A DNA stretch of 64,000 bases, taken from Cryptomeria japonica (Eukaryota; Streptophyta; Pinopsida; Cupressales; Cupressaceae). Each line of letters starts with the position of its first letter. Within the stretch, counting starts at the first letter, position 1. The position numbers and the translations under genes were made by a program. Shown here piece after piece: positions 11,784 through 23,738 of the stretch. The DNA lies in assembly GCF_030272615.1 (NCBI RefSeq), contig NC_081406.1, forward strand, positions 263,280,624-263,344,623. The letters run 5' to 3'. The notes below the pieces were generated by a model. That model made no database searches and was not told the DNA's origin. It worked only from the letters and a program-made list of their open reading frames with translations.

Positions 11784-13151
11784 TGTAGCGTCGTAAATTT
11801 TAACCTTGTACAATTCACACCTCATATTTGTGCTCCTACTTTAGTGTGTCCCATCTTCATTCCCCCTAGGCCCGTTTTGGCCCCTTTTTACTCCAAATTT
11901 GATGTCACCTAATTACACATCTAAGTGTACCCCATCACAGGCCTATGCCTCCTAATTTGATGGTTTGTTTGTCCTATTTTTGGAGGATAAGGGTGTTGCA
12001 TCACCCCTGTCTGGACTAGAGTACCCCCATCGCCTTGGTCCTCCCTAATCATGACCCATTTCAAATATGGGTGGGAATTTCCTCTCCCTGGTGGATTTTG
12101 ATCTCCATGGCTACACTTGATCATTGGAGGTCGGCCTAATTGGTAGTTTACCTAGGGAACTCTATAAAGACATCCTATCAATTCATTTTGACATCTACTC
12201 TCTATCCACAAGATACCATAACATTCATGCATTTGTCACCAAGCATTTTCAAGCATTCAAGGTAGCATTTCATCCCACCATATCCTTCAAGCATCATTGA
12301 GAAAATTCACATAAATCTTCATGCAAGCATGTGTGTTTGATTAGGTCATTCATGTTCATGTGTTTGTCATGTTATTGTGTTCAACATTTGTGATCACATC
12401 TAAAGAGTATTACATCATCAAATCTTCTATCAACCATTGCAAATCTGACTTATATCTTTCAATATTTACTTCAATATTTACATTTCCTACTTCAATTCAA
12501 CTCAAAGTTAATTTCTAAACTGGGGTTTGACCCAAGGAAAACCCTTATCCATAAACCTTTTCTCTCTTTCTGTGTGTAGTAAATTGATGCAGGTGTTGCG
12601 ATCAAAGATTCTGATGGAATAGACAACAATAAATAGGTTCAACTTTTACATGTGCAAAAAAGTGAAGGACCAGGTAGCCATGCCACCCTAGTCCCCAAAA
12701 TTCTACTCAATCTTCCAACAATGGATCTTGTGTGTCTTCCTAATATGAAAAACATCTTGCTTGTCTGCTCAAAAATTGTAGGACCAAGTGGCTCTACCCT
12801 TCTGGTCCCAACAATTCGGCTTGGATTTTTAGCTATAGGTTTTGATCCAATTTCTCTTCTTGAATCTCTATCTATGGCTCTGTGAGAAGTTTGGAACATT
12901 CTATTGTCACTGTTTTGGTTCAGTTCTCCATTATTTTTCCCTAGATCCCACTTTACAATTCAAATCCAATTTCAACTCTCTAAAAGGGGAAACAACGAAT
13001 AGGTAAATCCAATTAGTATCCCAGCCCTCTTCTCTAATTGAATTGAGGTTAGATCTATTGGGTTTACATACCCCTTTTAAATGTAAGGTTGATCTTGTGA
13101 AATTAGTGGTCTTACTATCTTAATTTATGAAACCCTAATTTCACCCACCTT
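11784..13151 (+). mobile_element. Element D 5' LTR
   Basis: Begins TGTAGCGTCGTAAATTTT. It aligns throughout with 38912-40283, sharing TTTGTGCTCCTACTTTAGTG and GGGTTTGACCCAAGG. A TATA-like CTATAAAGA sits at about 12162-12170. Confidence 0.85.
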
Positions 13152-13178
13152 GGATTTTGGTGGACCCGACACTTCTTA
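13152..13178 (+). other. Element D primer-binding site (probable)
   Basis: TTTTGGTGGACCCGACAC directly follows the 5' LTR. TGGTGGACCCGAC-type sites occur at this position in many plant gypsy elements. I did not match the tRNA. Confidence 0.5.
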
Positions 13179-13269
13179 CATTGCATTATCTCTGATTCTC
13201 CTTTTCAAATCTGATTTGGGGTGTTTCAAAATGGAATTCACTAAATCTGATTGATTTTCTATTTCACAT

Positions 13270-13836
13270 ATGATTACATTTCTTCTTAGTTACATTTATC
13301 AAAATCATGTGTTGGATAATGGTTTATTTCACTTTACATTGCTTCTTTTCATTCTTAGTACTCTTTCATATGGCATCATTAGAGTTTCAAATGTATTCCC
13401 TACTTGCAAATTATTTCTCAAATCTTTTATCCACGTTTTATTTTGTTTTATGATGATATTCTTAATAAAATGTATTGCATATGTAGATCACATAAAATCT
13501 TTCATAGATAATGTCAATCCTAGAGATGACATTAAAAAGGTTAACACTTGTACCTCTCCTAGGGTATCTCATGAGAATGAGTCTAAAAGAACCAATATTC
13601 CTATCAATGATATCTCCAATAGAGAGAAATCATTGAAGAGAAACATGACACCATATTCTTCTCATATACATATTTTAGTGCAAGGGGGGCAACGTCAAAA
13701 TGTTGGTGTATCAATCTCTCTAGATCCTCCTCATTCCCCTCGAGCTTATCTTGATCATCAACTTATTTGTGGGAAAGATGATGTTATGCATTTTATTCAT
13801 GATATTTATCCACACATAACATTAAGCAGAGATTAA
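13270..13836 (+). CDS. Element D leading ORF (188 aa, hydrophobic N-half)
   Basis: First open frame after the primer site of D. The N-terminal half has two or three strongly hydrophobic stretches (about residues 18-40 and 50-76) that could span a membrane. The C-terminal half is polar, with Ser/Asn/His-rich sequence. I do not recognise the family. Gag would be expected here. The T-rich composition could produce the hydrophobic residues by chance, so translation is uncertain. The start is simply the first ATG of the frame. Confidence 0.35.
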   Translation: MITFLLSYIYQNHVLDNGLFHFTLLLFILSTLSYGIIRVSNVFPTCKLFLKSFIHVLFCFMMIFLIKCIAYVDHIKSFIDNVNPRDDIKKVNTCTSPRVSHENESKRTNIPINDISNREKSLKRNMTPYSSHIHILVQGGQRQNVGVSISLDPPHSPRAYLDHQLICGKDDVMHFIHDIYPHITLSRD

Positions 13837-13849
13837 GCCTTAGATGATA

Positions 13850-14315
13850 AGGATCCTTCTTCCCAAACTACCAAAGATGACATGAATAGTGATGATAGAA
13901 AGGAGAAATTTCCCTACAACGGATATCACTTTTTCATCTAATTATCCCTTTGAACCTTCTATGTGTCCTTACACTAAATTTTTTGAATAAATTCACAATG
14001 AAATCCCTTCTCTTTCACAAATGGGAACATCTTATGAAGTTGGATATGATATGAAATCAAAACAAGGCTATAGAGGACAAGGATTTGGAAAAAATGAATG
14101 ACGAATTATGATCCATGTAGACCCTCCCACACAATTTACTAAAGAAGGCCTAGGATATCCTAATTCTCAAACATCTATAAAGTATTCTCATAAGTTTCAA
14201 ATGCTTAAGGAGTATTTTCCAAGACATAGAAACTATTGTCTATCCAGACATACTTCTTCATCAAATAATCCTCCCCCTTCTTTTCAAATTCTTTTGCCTC
14301 AAGAAAAAAATTCTT
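13850..14315 (+). pseudogene. Element D gag-pol fragment with G-patch-like motif
   Basis: Broken frames. Near 14067-14096 the sequence reads GYRGQGFGKNE, resembling the G-patch found in some plant gypsy polyproteins, and is followed at once by a stop. A further open stretch covers 14108-14377. Insertion of element B at 14316 interrupts it. Confidence 0.45.
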
Positions 14316-15664
14316 TGTTCAACACACAACATGACTTAGAGGGGGGTAAATCAGTATGGAACTTTAAAAAATATTAATTATAAACATCACCAAATATCAT
14401 AGCAGAAATAAATCAATCATCAACACATTAACATCAAGCATCAACACATAAACACCAAATTTATGTGGAAAACCCAAATAGGAAAAAACAATGGTGAGAA
14501 TATAACTCACAATATGAATATGAATATGAATGATTACAAATTTTTAGGCTCACTGCCAAGAAGCAACAACATCTGATAGACTTGCAAGGATAAGGTGCAC
14601 TGCCTTAGGGCAAGATACAAGGACTTGCACAACTGAGATTCACTGCTTCAAGGCAAGATACAAGTTGCTACTGATGAGCTCACTATCAATCAACAACAAA
14701 GGAAATAGTAGAATTGAAATTGATAAGGATCTCTTGAACATAAAATTATCCTTGAACAATTGGATCAAGAAACCAATGTCATCACAAACATCTCTGATAA
14801 CCACCAATGTCACAAAACATTGTCTCATTGAATATATCACCTTCAAATCTCTAATTTTTGCACTCTCAAATCATCTTGCACATCGTTCGCGTACACTTCT
14901 CATCAATTCACACACAATCCATACAATAATACACTCAACTCATACATTCACACTTCTTAAATATGAGATAGATCATTGAAAAACTAATTGAGGGTCGACC
15001 AAAAATAGAATAAGAATTATTACACAAAATAACCACCCAAACCAAAAAAACTCAAAGTGATCCACTCCAAGAGAAAAAGGGGACGAAAAAACATCACAAT
15101 ATATCTTTCTAAGATGAATCCAACAATCCTCACACTCTAGTACATTTTCCAAGATGCTACCAGACATAACATGTAGAAATAAAAATTAGTTGGCCAAAGA
15201 ACATCTTCTTATACGAAATACCTCACACAGATCTCAACGTGCCATGGTGAGAACCATAACAAAATTCTTAACACATTCTCCAATGCATATCCAAACCAAA
15301 AGAGTATGATCCAACTAAGATAAATCAATTAGACACACTAAAACATAAGACAACTAAATATCTCAAACATGAACAACAAAGTTCTCTCACAAAACAAAGA
15401 AACCGCAAGAGAAGCACACTGAGAATATTATACAAGCCATAAAAACACATCCACCAAACCACTACACAAATTACAACATATCTAAAGGTCACCGAAGACT
15501 TTCCGAACCAATCCGACTAACACACTTACTATCAAAGAACATATATAACCATCCAAACTGAAATGCCACAACAAACACCAAAAATATCAAAGTCAATCTG
15601 CAACAACCAAGAGCATAACTAGGTTTGACATCAATGACAACCATACAAGCACATACTTCCAACA
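14316..15664 (-). mobile_element. Element B 3' LTR
   Basis: Aligns with 27387-28875 over its length. Its minus-strand start, TGTTGGAAGTATG, abuts a polypurine tract. The copy at 27387-28875 has an extra roughly 125-bp local duplication near 27900-28130, explaining the length difference. Confidence 0.85.
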
Positions 15665-15682
15665 ATATCCCCCCTTTGTCAT
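15665..15682 (-). other. Element B polypurine tract
   Basis: On the minus strand GACAAAGGGGGGATATT immediately precedes the 3' LTR, the expected position for second-strand priming. Confidence 0.8.
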
Positions 15683-15969
15683 TGATGGCAACACTTGAAA
15701 CATTTGATCAATAATTGCATAAATCTCACAACAACTCTCTCTCCAATATCACAACTCTCTCTCCCCCTTTGACATCAAAGACAAAGGATTTTGCATGGCA
15801 TACTAACCAACACATACCATTGCTCCCCTTGAGAGCAGTAACAATATGAATCCAGGAGATAAATAATAAGCAATGAATCTCCCCAAGGAAAGATGCACCA
15901 CTATAATGCATCTAGTTAGAAAAGGAACAAGCAATAATGCCTAGTTTCTATCAGAGATATTCAAAAGTA

Positions 15970-16156
15970 TCATTTGCCAGTGCCTTAGTAAAAATGTTTG
16001 CTACCTATTCTTTTGTAGAGAAATATTTCAATCTGGATTCCTTCTCTACAACCTTCTCTCTCAAGAAATGAAAATGGATTGAAATATGTTTTTTTCTTGA
16101 ATGTATTACTGGATTCTTTGAAATGTTTATAACATTGGTATTATCACACATGATAG
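15970..16156 (-). pseudogene. Element B RNase H end (distal part)
   Basis: Minus-strand frame with VINISKNPVIHSRKKHISIH, the typical copia RNase H terminal motif. It runs to the junction with element A at 16157 and continues on the other side at 23739. Confidence 0.8.
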
Positions 16157-17734
16157 TGTTGGCATTACTAATATTGACAAAACCGGTTAATCCACTGAAC
16201 CAGTATATTAGCTGAGATTTGTCATTGATGAATAACACTGACTGGTGGAGTGGTGTATCTCAGTAGCAAAGGTGATGGCTTACAAACAACATGGAAGTAG
16301 TATCAGAGATAGATGATCAAGGTTCAATCAGTTCAAGGGAAAACAGAATAAGCCAACCGGTATGTCATTCAAGATGATCGGTGTTAAAGTCAGATCTTCA
16401 AGTTGGTTATTCTAATGATGATGTAGTCACTACAGGTGACTTAGGCAAGAGGGCTTGAGGTCCTATGCAAACCGGAACTTCATTAGCAAATAGGAAAAGA
16501 GGCTTGATGGAAGTACTGCAAACCAGCAGCTAAGGATGAATCGGCAGTGAAGAGTGTAGTGGTATATTGGTAGGCCGGTGAAGCATAAGGAAGATAGGTG
16601 GTCACCTTAAATCTAGGAGCGGTGATCGGTTACAAAGATGCGATGGCAAAAGGTGAGTTGGTCAGTTTGTGATAATGCCAAACTAAAGGTTAGTGAAGTC
16701 AACTTAAGTCATCATGCAGTTAAGCCATGATTTCTTGGGGATTTTCTGGTTCGCAGGTTCGCATTTAAAAGACTGAACTTGACCCAGAAGTCGCTATTTT
16801 TGGGGGATGCGGTCACAAATTTGGATGAGTAGTTGGTGGAATTGTTGCAGGGAGCACAGAGAAAGAGCGGGAAGAATTGAATTTGAAATCTATCGAGATT
16901 CATGATTGCATTGATTAAGGAAACACCTGAAGGTGACGACAGAGGGAGTATAATGTGTTTTGAGTTCATGCAAAAAAATTTGATCAAAAAATTTGCAAAG
17001 TGCAAATCCTATGAGAGGCGATCCAACGTGCAGAGTGAAGAGTGAGGAAGTGCTAAGTGATTTAGCAGAGAAGAGTGTGTGTGAAGTAGACCGGCAGAGT
17101 GTAGAGCCGAGGGTATGAGCAGAGTATCGACAGAGTGCAGAGCCGAGGGTATGAGCAGAGAACTGGTGTAGTGCAGAGCAGACACAACTGATGTAGTCAG
17201 AGTATGAGATTCATTGTGATCTGATCAAGCTATCAGTAGCTATTCCAGCAGATCAGCTTCCTGTTGCTTTCTAACCATTGCAACTCAAAATCCCTTAACC
17301 GGGTGGACTTTAACAGGTCCCTTTGTAAAATCCCTTAACCGGATAACATCTTAATTGATGATCTTAAGTCCTTTAACAAGTCTACCTCTAACAGGGTAAA
17401 GGCACTAACAGGACTTAAAGAAAATCCCTTAATCGAGTGGCACCTAATAGTGTCTTTGTAATCTCCTAACAGGGATGGCTCCTCATCGAGCGTACTCTAG
17501 AAGAGTGCAAATTTTGTGAGTTTCTACTCACATCGTGATTTTCTCCCATTTGGGTTTCCACAAGGTAAATCTTGGTGTCATTGTGTATCTTTTCATGCAT
17601 GCATGTTCTCCTGCAATAACTATTTGTATTATGAATATTAAGTTAGTGTAGACTTGAGTAAAAAGGTTTTAATTTTGTAAAACCAGTAAAGCGTTGATTC
17701 ACCCCTCCCCTCTCAGCACCGGTTGGGACTAACA
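16157..17734 (+). mobile_element. Element A 5' LTR
   Basis: 1578 bp, collinear with 22168-23738 apart from small indels. It includes the U5-like core TCCCATTTGGGTTTCCACAA near 17546. Confidence 0.95.
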
Positions 17735-17755
17735 ATTAGTATCAGAGCATTGGTC
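17735..17755 (+). other. Element A primer-binding site
   Basis: ATTAGTATCAGAGCATTGGT directly follows the LTR. TATCAGAGC is complementary to the 3' end of initiator Met-tRNA, as in many plant copia elements. Confidence 0.85.
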
Positions 17756-17797
17756 CTTAGATTCAGAAGAGCTTAACAGCTTAAGGAAAGATACAAG

Positions 17798-18600
17798 ATG
17801 ATGAGAAAGGAGGTCTCTAAGTTCTCTAAGGAGAATTACACTTTATGGTGTGGTAGAATGAAGCTCTACCTAAGAACCCTAGGAGATCAATACTGGAATC
17901 ATGTAAGCATAGATTACAATGAAACTACAGGGGTTCTCACTGCAGATCAGATCAAAGAAAGGCAAGACAACACTCCAACTATGGATGTGATTTCTAGCAC
18001 TCTATCTGATAATGAGTATGGAGAGGTTCGAGATCTGAAAATAGCCTATGAGATGTGGAATAAGCTGAAGACTATTTATGGGGGAGATCCTCATGTACAA
18101 AAGGCTAAGGTAGATAACTTAAGAGGCAAATTTGATGAGATGAGGATGCAAGAAGGAGAAAATATAAAATAGTATAGCAAAATAATAAAGGATGTGGTAA
18201 ATTCCATTAGAAGTGTTCGAGGAAAGATTGAAGAAGATGATGTGGTTAGCAAAATCTTGAGAACCTTGCTACCACAATATGTCATAAGGGTTTCTGCAAT
18301 TCAGGAACTCGGATCCTTGGGAACAGTTAGTGTTTCACTTGACTCACTGATCGGTAAGTTAACTGCCTTTGAACTAAGCAACTATGATAATAGTATGCCA
18401 AATATTGATGCTTCCTTCAAAGCTTCCATGATACCTGCACCAACAAGGAGAAAAAAAGAAACTGGAAAAAGTTCTACTAGAAGAACCGGTCATACTCATG
18501 AATGTGACAACCTGTTATTTGAATAATACGAACAAGATGAGATTGAGGCTCTATTAGCAAGAAGGCTGCCAAGAGGAAAAGGAAAGTATAAAGGTAAACT
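17798..18600 (+). pseudogene. Element A gag
   Basis: Gag (capsid) of a Ty1/copia element. The first frame (17798-18172) starts MMRKEVSKFSKENYTLWCGR, and FSKENYTLW is typical of the UBN2/DUF4219-type gag N-terminus. It contains DVISSTLSDNEYGEV and ends at a TAG at 18170. The same protein continues from about 18173 to 18526, with a second stop there and an Arg/Lys-rich linker. At least two nonsense changes are present. Confidence 0.9.
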
Positions 18601-18840
18601 TACCTTAAGTGTTTCTCTTGCAATAGAATAGGTCATATTGCATCTAGATGTCCTGGTAATGATAGGAAGGATAATTTAAGAAGCTACAAAGACAAGAGAA
18701 AGAAGGAGTGGTATCTTGCAGAGGGAGAAGTTACCGATGAAGAATCAAAAGGACCTGATGGAGATGGAAATGCATTTCTAGTGGTAAAGGAAGATAACAT
18801 AGAGGAAAGTGATATGGCACTGATCTCTAGTTAAAACTGG
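18601..18840 (+). pseudogene. Element A CCHC zinc knuckle and linker
   Basis: CFSCNRIGHIASRCP (18609-18653) is a C-x2-C-x4-H-x4-C nucleic-acid-binding knuckle of gag. It is in a different frame from the preceding gag segment and is followed by an acidic linker. Confidence 0.88.
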
Positions 18841-19180
18841 TCTAGAGACTAGGTAATTGATAGTGGATGCACTCGCCATATGACTGGTGACAAAAATAAA
18901 TTCTTCAACATGGAGGAATGTGATGGAGGATCGGTGAGATTCGGCAATGATGCTCCCTATGCAGTGAAAGGTAAGGGATCTATAGCCCTAAATGAGAAAA
19001 CAAATTGTGAAGATGTTTACTGGGTAGAAGGGCTAAAGTATAGTTTGTTAAGTGTTGCACAACTTAACAATAAGGGTTACCGGTTATAATTTGATGAAGG
19101 AATATGCAAAATAATAGATAAATTAGGAGGTCTGATTGCTACCGGTAAACAAACTAGAAGTAATTTGTTCTACCTAGACA
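18841..19180 (+). pseudogene. Element A protease
   Basis: VIDSGCTRHMTGD (about 18853-18891) contains the aspartic protease D-S-G signature. The segment then runs to GLKYSLLSVAQL and is broken by a stop at 19087-19089. Confidence 0.85.
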
Positions 19181-19740
19181 CCACTGTAGGAAGTTGCCTA
19201 ATGGAAAAGGTAGAAGACAGTTGGTTGTGGCACAAAAGACTGTCATGTTAATTTTGATAGCATAGCAAAAGTCAGTAAATGAAGTGTGTCAGAGGTATGC
19301 CTATTATTATGAAACCTAAAAATGCTATGTGTAAAGAATGCCAACTAGGAAAGTTGACCGGATCTAGTTTCAACAACAAATCTTATTCATTTGAGAATGT
19401 GCTAGACTTAGTTCATACAGACTTGTGTGGTCCTATGAGGACCAAGAGTTTCTATGCATACCAGTATTTCATGTTGTTTGTAGATGACTTCTCAAGAATG
19501 ATGTGGGTTGTATTCTTGAAAGAGAAGTCTGAAGTGTTTCACATGTATAGGGGACTATGAGACAAATTTCTGCACCCAGAACACCTCAGCAGAATGGGGT
19601 TGTTGAAAGAAGGAATAGAACTTTGATTGATTGTACGAGGAATATGATGATATAGAAGGATATTCCACATATCTTCTAGAGAGAAGTAGTAAGCAATGTT
19701 GTGTATACCTCAAACCGGATACAGTTGAAGAAAGGGACAA
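19181..19740 (+). pseudogene. Element A integrase, internally deleted
   Basis: The zinc-binding N-terminus is decayed (WLWHKRLSC then a stop; CKECQLGK at about 19335). The catalytic core keeps LVHTDLCGP (first Asp) and VDDFSRMMW, then breaks off at 19558. It resumes with PRTPQQNGVVERRNRTL (from about 19573; catalytic Glu). The roughly 40-50 codons that normally hold the second catalytic Asp (the SDNGGE-type motif) are missing, so the enzyme cannot be active. Confidence 0.88.
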
Positions 19741-20276
19741 ATAAAACTCCCTATGAATTATGGTGTGGATACTCTCCCAATGTGAGCTATTTCAAAGTAT
19801 TTGGAAGCGGGTACTATATCAAGAGGGATGAGCAATCCGAAATGTTTGATCCCAAGAGTGATGAAGGAACCTTCTTAGGTTACTACACAAAGAGTAAAGC
19901 ATATTGGTGTTTGAACAAATTGACTGGTAAGACTGTGGAGAGTTCCGATGTCAAAGTAGTTGAGTTCTCTGAGAAAAATGAACAGGATAGCAAGAGTGAA
20001 CTAGAGGATTATCAAATATTTGAGTTCACTGTATCGGTTGAACTTGTTGAAGAGAATCTTGTTGTAGCAGCAAATGAGGAAGCATGTGAAGTATAACCTA
20101 CGCAACTAATAGAAGAAGCTCCAAGAAATGAACCGGTACTAGCAAGGTATGTCATAAACAATCACTCTGCTGACAATATCATTGGTGACAAAGATGATGG
20201 TGTTTTGACTAGAAGACGACCAAGAGAGAATACCTGTCTGCTCTCCAAAATTGAGCCCAAAATAGCAAAGGAGGCT
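19701..20276 (+). pseudogene. Element A integrase C-terminus to RT linker
   Basis: Contains KTPYELWCGYSPNVSYFKVF and GTFLGYYTKSKAYW, typical of the C-terminal region of copia integrase. It then enters an acidic linker that ends at a stop near 20094. Confidence 0.85.
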
Positions 20277-21790
20277 CTAAAAGATGAAGACTAGATCAAA
20301 GCCATGGAGGAGGAACTGGAGGAGATTGAGAAAAATGAAACTTGGACTCTTGTGCCCAGACCAAAGAACAAAAATGTGATAAGCACCAAATGGGTGTTTA
20401 GAAACAAGAAATGGATGAAATCGGTCAAGTAGTAAGAAAAAAAATGAGGTTAATCTGCAAAGGGTATGCTCAGGAACAAGGTTTGGATTATGGAGAAACC
20501 TTTGCACTGATGGCCAGGCTGGAAGGGGTCAAAATATTGCTTACTTATGTTGCTTACAAGAAGTTCAAAGTTTACCAAATGGACGTAGAATTGGCATTCT
20601 TGAATGGTATTTTAGAGGAAGAAGTGTACATTGAGCAACTGGAAGGATTTGTATCAGAAGATGGAAGAGACATGGTATGCAAGTTGAAGAGGGCTTTGTA
20701 TGGGCTAAAACAAGCACCAAGGGCTTGGTATGAGAGGTTGCACTCATATCTGATGAGTATAGGGTTCATGAGAACCAGTGACAACAACAACTTGTATTTG
20801 AAAACCAGAGAAAAAGAAAAATATCTAATTGTAGAGATTTTTGTAGATGACATCATCTTTGGGGGAGATGATGAGATGAGCAAAGGTTTTACAGATGAAA
20901 TGAAGTGAGAATTTGAAATGTCCATGATCGGTGAAATAAAATTCTTCATATGTCTGCAAGTATCTCTACTAAAGAATGGTATATTGATTAGCCAGACTAA
21001 GTACATAAGGGAAATATTGAAGACTTTTAGAATGGAAGATTCCAAACCTGTTGGAACTCCAATGGTTATAGGTTGCAAGCTCTCCAAAAATGATGAGGCT
21101 AATAAAGTAAATGAGACACTTTACTGATCCATGATTGGTAAGTTGCAATATGGAGTACACAGTAGACTGGATATAGCACAAGTAGTTGGATTGGTTGCTA
21201 GATCTGCTGCAAATCCAAAAGAGACTCATATGGTGGCGGTTAAGAGAATATTTAGATACCTTAAGGGGACTGATGAGTATGGTCTTTGGTATCCACATAA
21301 GGGATATTTCAACTTAAGTGTCTTCATCGATGCAGATTGGGCAGGGAACATTGATGACAGAAAGAGAACTAGTGGAGGTGCATTCTTTCTTGGAGACAAG
21401 ATTGTGTCATGGACAAGCAAGAAACAAAATTGCATCTCTCAATCCATAGTTGAGACAGAGTATGTGGTTGTTGCAATCAACTATACACAGGTAGTATGGA
21501 TCAAGAAAATATTGGAAGGTATCCAAGAAAATGTGACTAAACTTGTGGTGATTCACTGTGACAACACCAGTGCTATCAACATATCCAAGAATTTGGTGAT
21601 GCATTCCAAGATAAAGCATATAGCTATCAAATACCACTACCTCAGGGAACGGGTTCAAGACAAGGAAGTAAGATTGGATTATATACCAACAAAAGAATAA
21701 GTGGTTGATATCTTCACCAAGCCACTACCGAAGGACACCTTTGAATATCTCAGAGGTAAGCTAGGGGTAATACCCCTACCTACATTAAAT
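20277..21790 (+). pseudogene. Element A reverse transcriptase and RNase H
   Basis: RT begins around NETWTLVPRP; the main frame is 20411-20908 with QMDVELAFLNG, LYGLKQAPRAWYERL and the active site FVDD (20840-20851). A stop at 20906 and another near 21125 separate it from the RNase H part (21131-21700), which has DADWAG, SGGAFFLGDK and INISKNLVMHSKIKH. Integrase precedes RT, which identifies Ty1/copia. Confidence 0.92.
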
Positions 21791-22152
21791 TAAGCGAAGA
21801 AGGGCTCTACATCAATCTGGTATGCTTTCTTTATGAAGAATTTCTAAGACTAGATTGATAACTGTGGACTACTCCGGTTAAGGGGAGCAATCTTGTTAGT
21901 GTATTAAAATACATCTTTGGCATTATTGTCAAAGGGGGAGATTATTATAGTATTTGAGTATTGCTGAAGCAGTGGGTTGCTAGACGTGGTTAGAGTGGTC
22001 TGATGGAAACAGAGTATTGCTAGTGTTAGGGAGAGATACTCATTACTCAGAGAAGAAGTAATGACCAGTACAGAAATAAATAAAGAAAAAGAAATGAAGA
22101 AAGTACATGCAGGAGCAACTTATAAGAAAGAGTCTAAATTGTTGCCATCAAT

Positions 22153-22167
22153 ACCAAAGGGGGAGAT
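22153..22167 (+). other. Element A polypurine tract
   Basis: CCAAAGGGGGAGAT lies immediately before the 3' LTR. An older copy of the same motif occurs at about 21929-21943. Confidence 0.85.
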
Positions 22168-23738
22168 TGTTGGCATTACTGATATTGACAAAACTGGTTA
22201 ATCCAGTGAACCTATATATTAGCTAGGATTTGTCAATGATGACTAACACTGACCGGTGGAGTGGTGTATCTCAATAGCAAAGGTGATGGCTTGCAAACAA
22301 CATGGAAGCAATATCAGAGATAGATGATCAAGGTTCAATCAGTTCAAGGGAAGACAGAATAAGCCAATCGGTTTGTCATTCAAAAAGATCAGTGTTAAGG
22401 TCAGATCTTCAAGTTATTATTTTGATGATGATGATGGTCACAGAAGGTGACTTAGGCAAGAAGGCTTGAGGTCCTATGCAAACCGAAACTTCATTGGCAA
22501 ACAAGAAAAGAGGCTTGATGGAAGTACTGCAAACTGGTAGCAAAGGATGAACCGGTAGTGAAGAGCGCAGTGGTATACCAGTAGGTTGGTGAAGCAAAAG
22601 GAAGATAGGTGGTCACCTTAAATCTAGGAGCGGTGATCGGTTACAAAGTTGTGATGGAAAATGGTGAGTTGGTCAATTTGTGATAACCCCAAACTAAAGG
22701 TTAGTGAAGTCAACTTCAGTCATCATGCAGTTAAGCCATGATTTCTTGTGGATTTTCTGGTTCGCATTTAAAAGACTAAACTTGACCCAGAAGGTGCTAT
22801 TTTTGGGGGATGCAGTGACAGATTTGGATGAGTAGTTGGTGGAATTGTTGCAGGGCGCACAGAGAAAGAGCAGGAAGAATTGAATTTGAAATTTATTGAG
22901 ATTCATGATTGCATTGATTAAGGAAACACCTGAAGGTGACGAAAGAGGGAGTATAAAGTGTTTTGAGTTCATGCAAAACATTTTGATCAAAAAATTTGCA
23001 AAGTGCAAATCCCGTGAGAGGCGATCCAACTTGCAGAGTGAAGAGTGATGAAGTGCTAAGTGATTTAGCATAGCAGAGTGTGTGTGAAGTAGACTGACAG
23101 AGTGCAGAGCCAAGGGTATGAGTAGAGGACCGACAAAGTGCAGAGCCAAGGGTATGAGCAGAGAACCGGTGTAGTGCAGAGCAGACATAACCGGTGCAGT
23201 TAGAGTATGAGATTCATTGTGATCTAATCAAGATATCAGTAGCTATTCTAGCAGATTAACTTCTTGTTACTTTCTAACCATTGCAACTCAAAATCCCCTA
23301 ATCGGGTGGACTTTAACAGGTCCCTTTGTAAAATCCCTTAACCATGTGACATCTTAATTGATGATCCTAAGTCCTTTAACAAGGCTACCTCTAACAGGGT
23401 AAAGGCACTAATAGGCCTTAAAGAAAATACCTTAACCAAGAGGCACCTAACAGTGTCTTTGTAATCTCCTAACAGGGATGGCTCCTCACTGGGCGTACTC
23501 CAAAAGAGTGTAGATTTTGTGAGTTTCTACTCACACCGTGGTTTTCTCCCATTTGGGTTTTCATAAGATAAATCTTGGTGTTATTGTGTATCTTTTCGTG
23601 CATGCATGTTCTCCTGCAATAACTGTTTGTATTGATGAATATTAAGTTAGTGCAGACTTGAGTAAAAAGGTTTTAATTCTATAAAACCAGTAAAGTGGTG
23701 ATTTACCCATCCCCTCTCAACACCAGTTGGGACTAACA
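22168..23738 (+). mobile_element. Element A 3' LTR
   Basis: 1571 bp, matching the 5' LTR, with many C/T and G/A differences, consistent with decay of methylated cytosines after insertion. Confidence 0.95.

Larger units (their letters stand above)
16157..23738 (+). mobile_element. Element A: Ty1/copia retrotransposon, complete ends, 7.58 kb
   Basis: LTRs 16157-17734 and 22168-23738, both TGTTGGCATTAC...GACTAACA. Flanks GATAG (16152-16156) and TATAG (23739-23743) form a target duplication with one mismatch. Internal order on the plus strand: primer site, gag, zinc knuckle, protease, integrase, RT, RNase H, polypurine tract. Stops, frameshifts and an integrase deletion make it defective. It is inserted into the RNase H region of element B in the opposite orientation, so it is younger than B. 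Confidence 0.95.

Noticed and set aside
20572-21087. 171-aa minus-strand ORF
   Set aside because: It is antisense to the RT/RNase H region of element A and has no features of its own.
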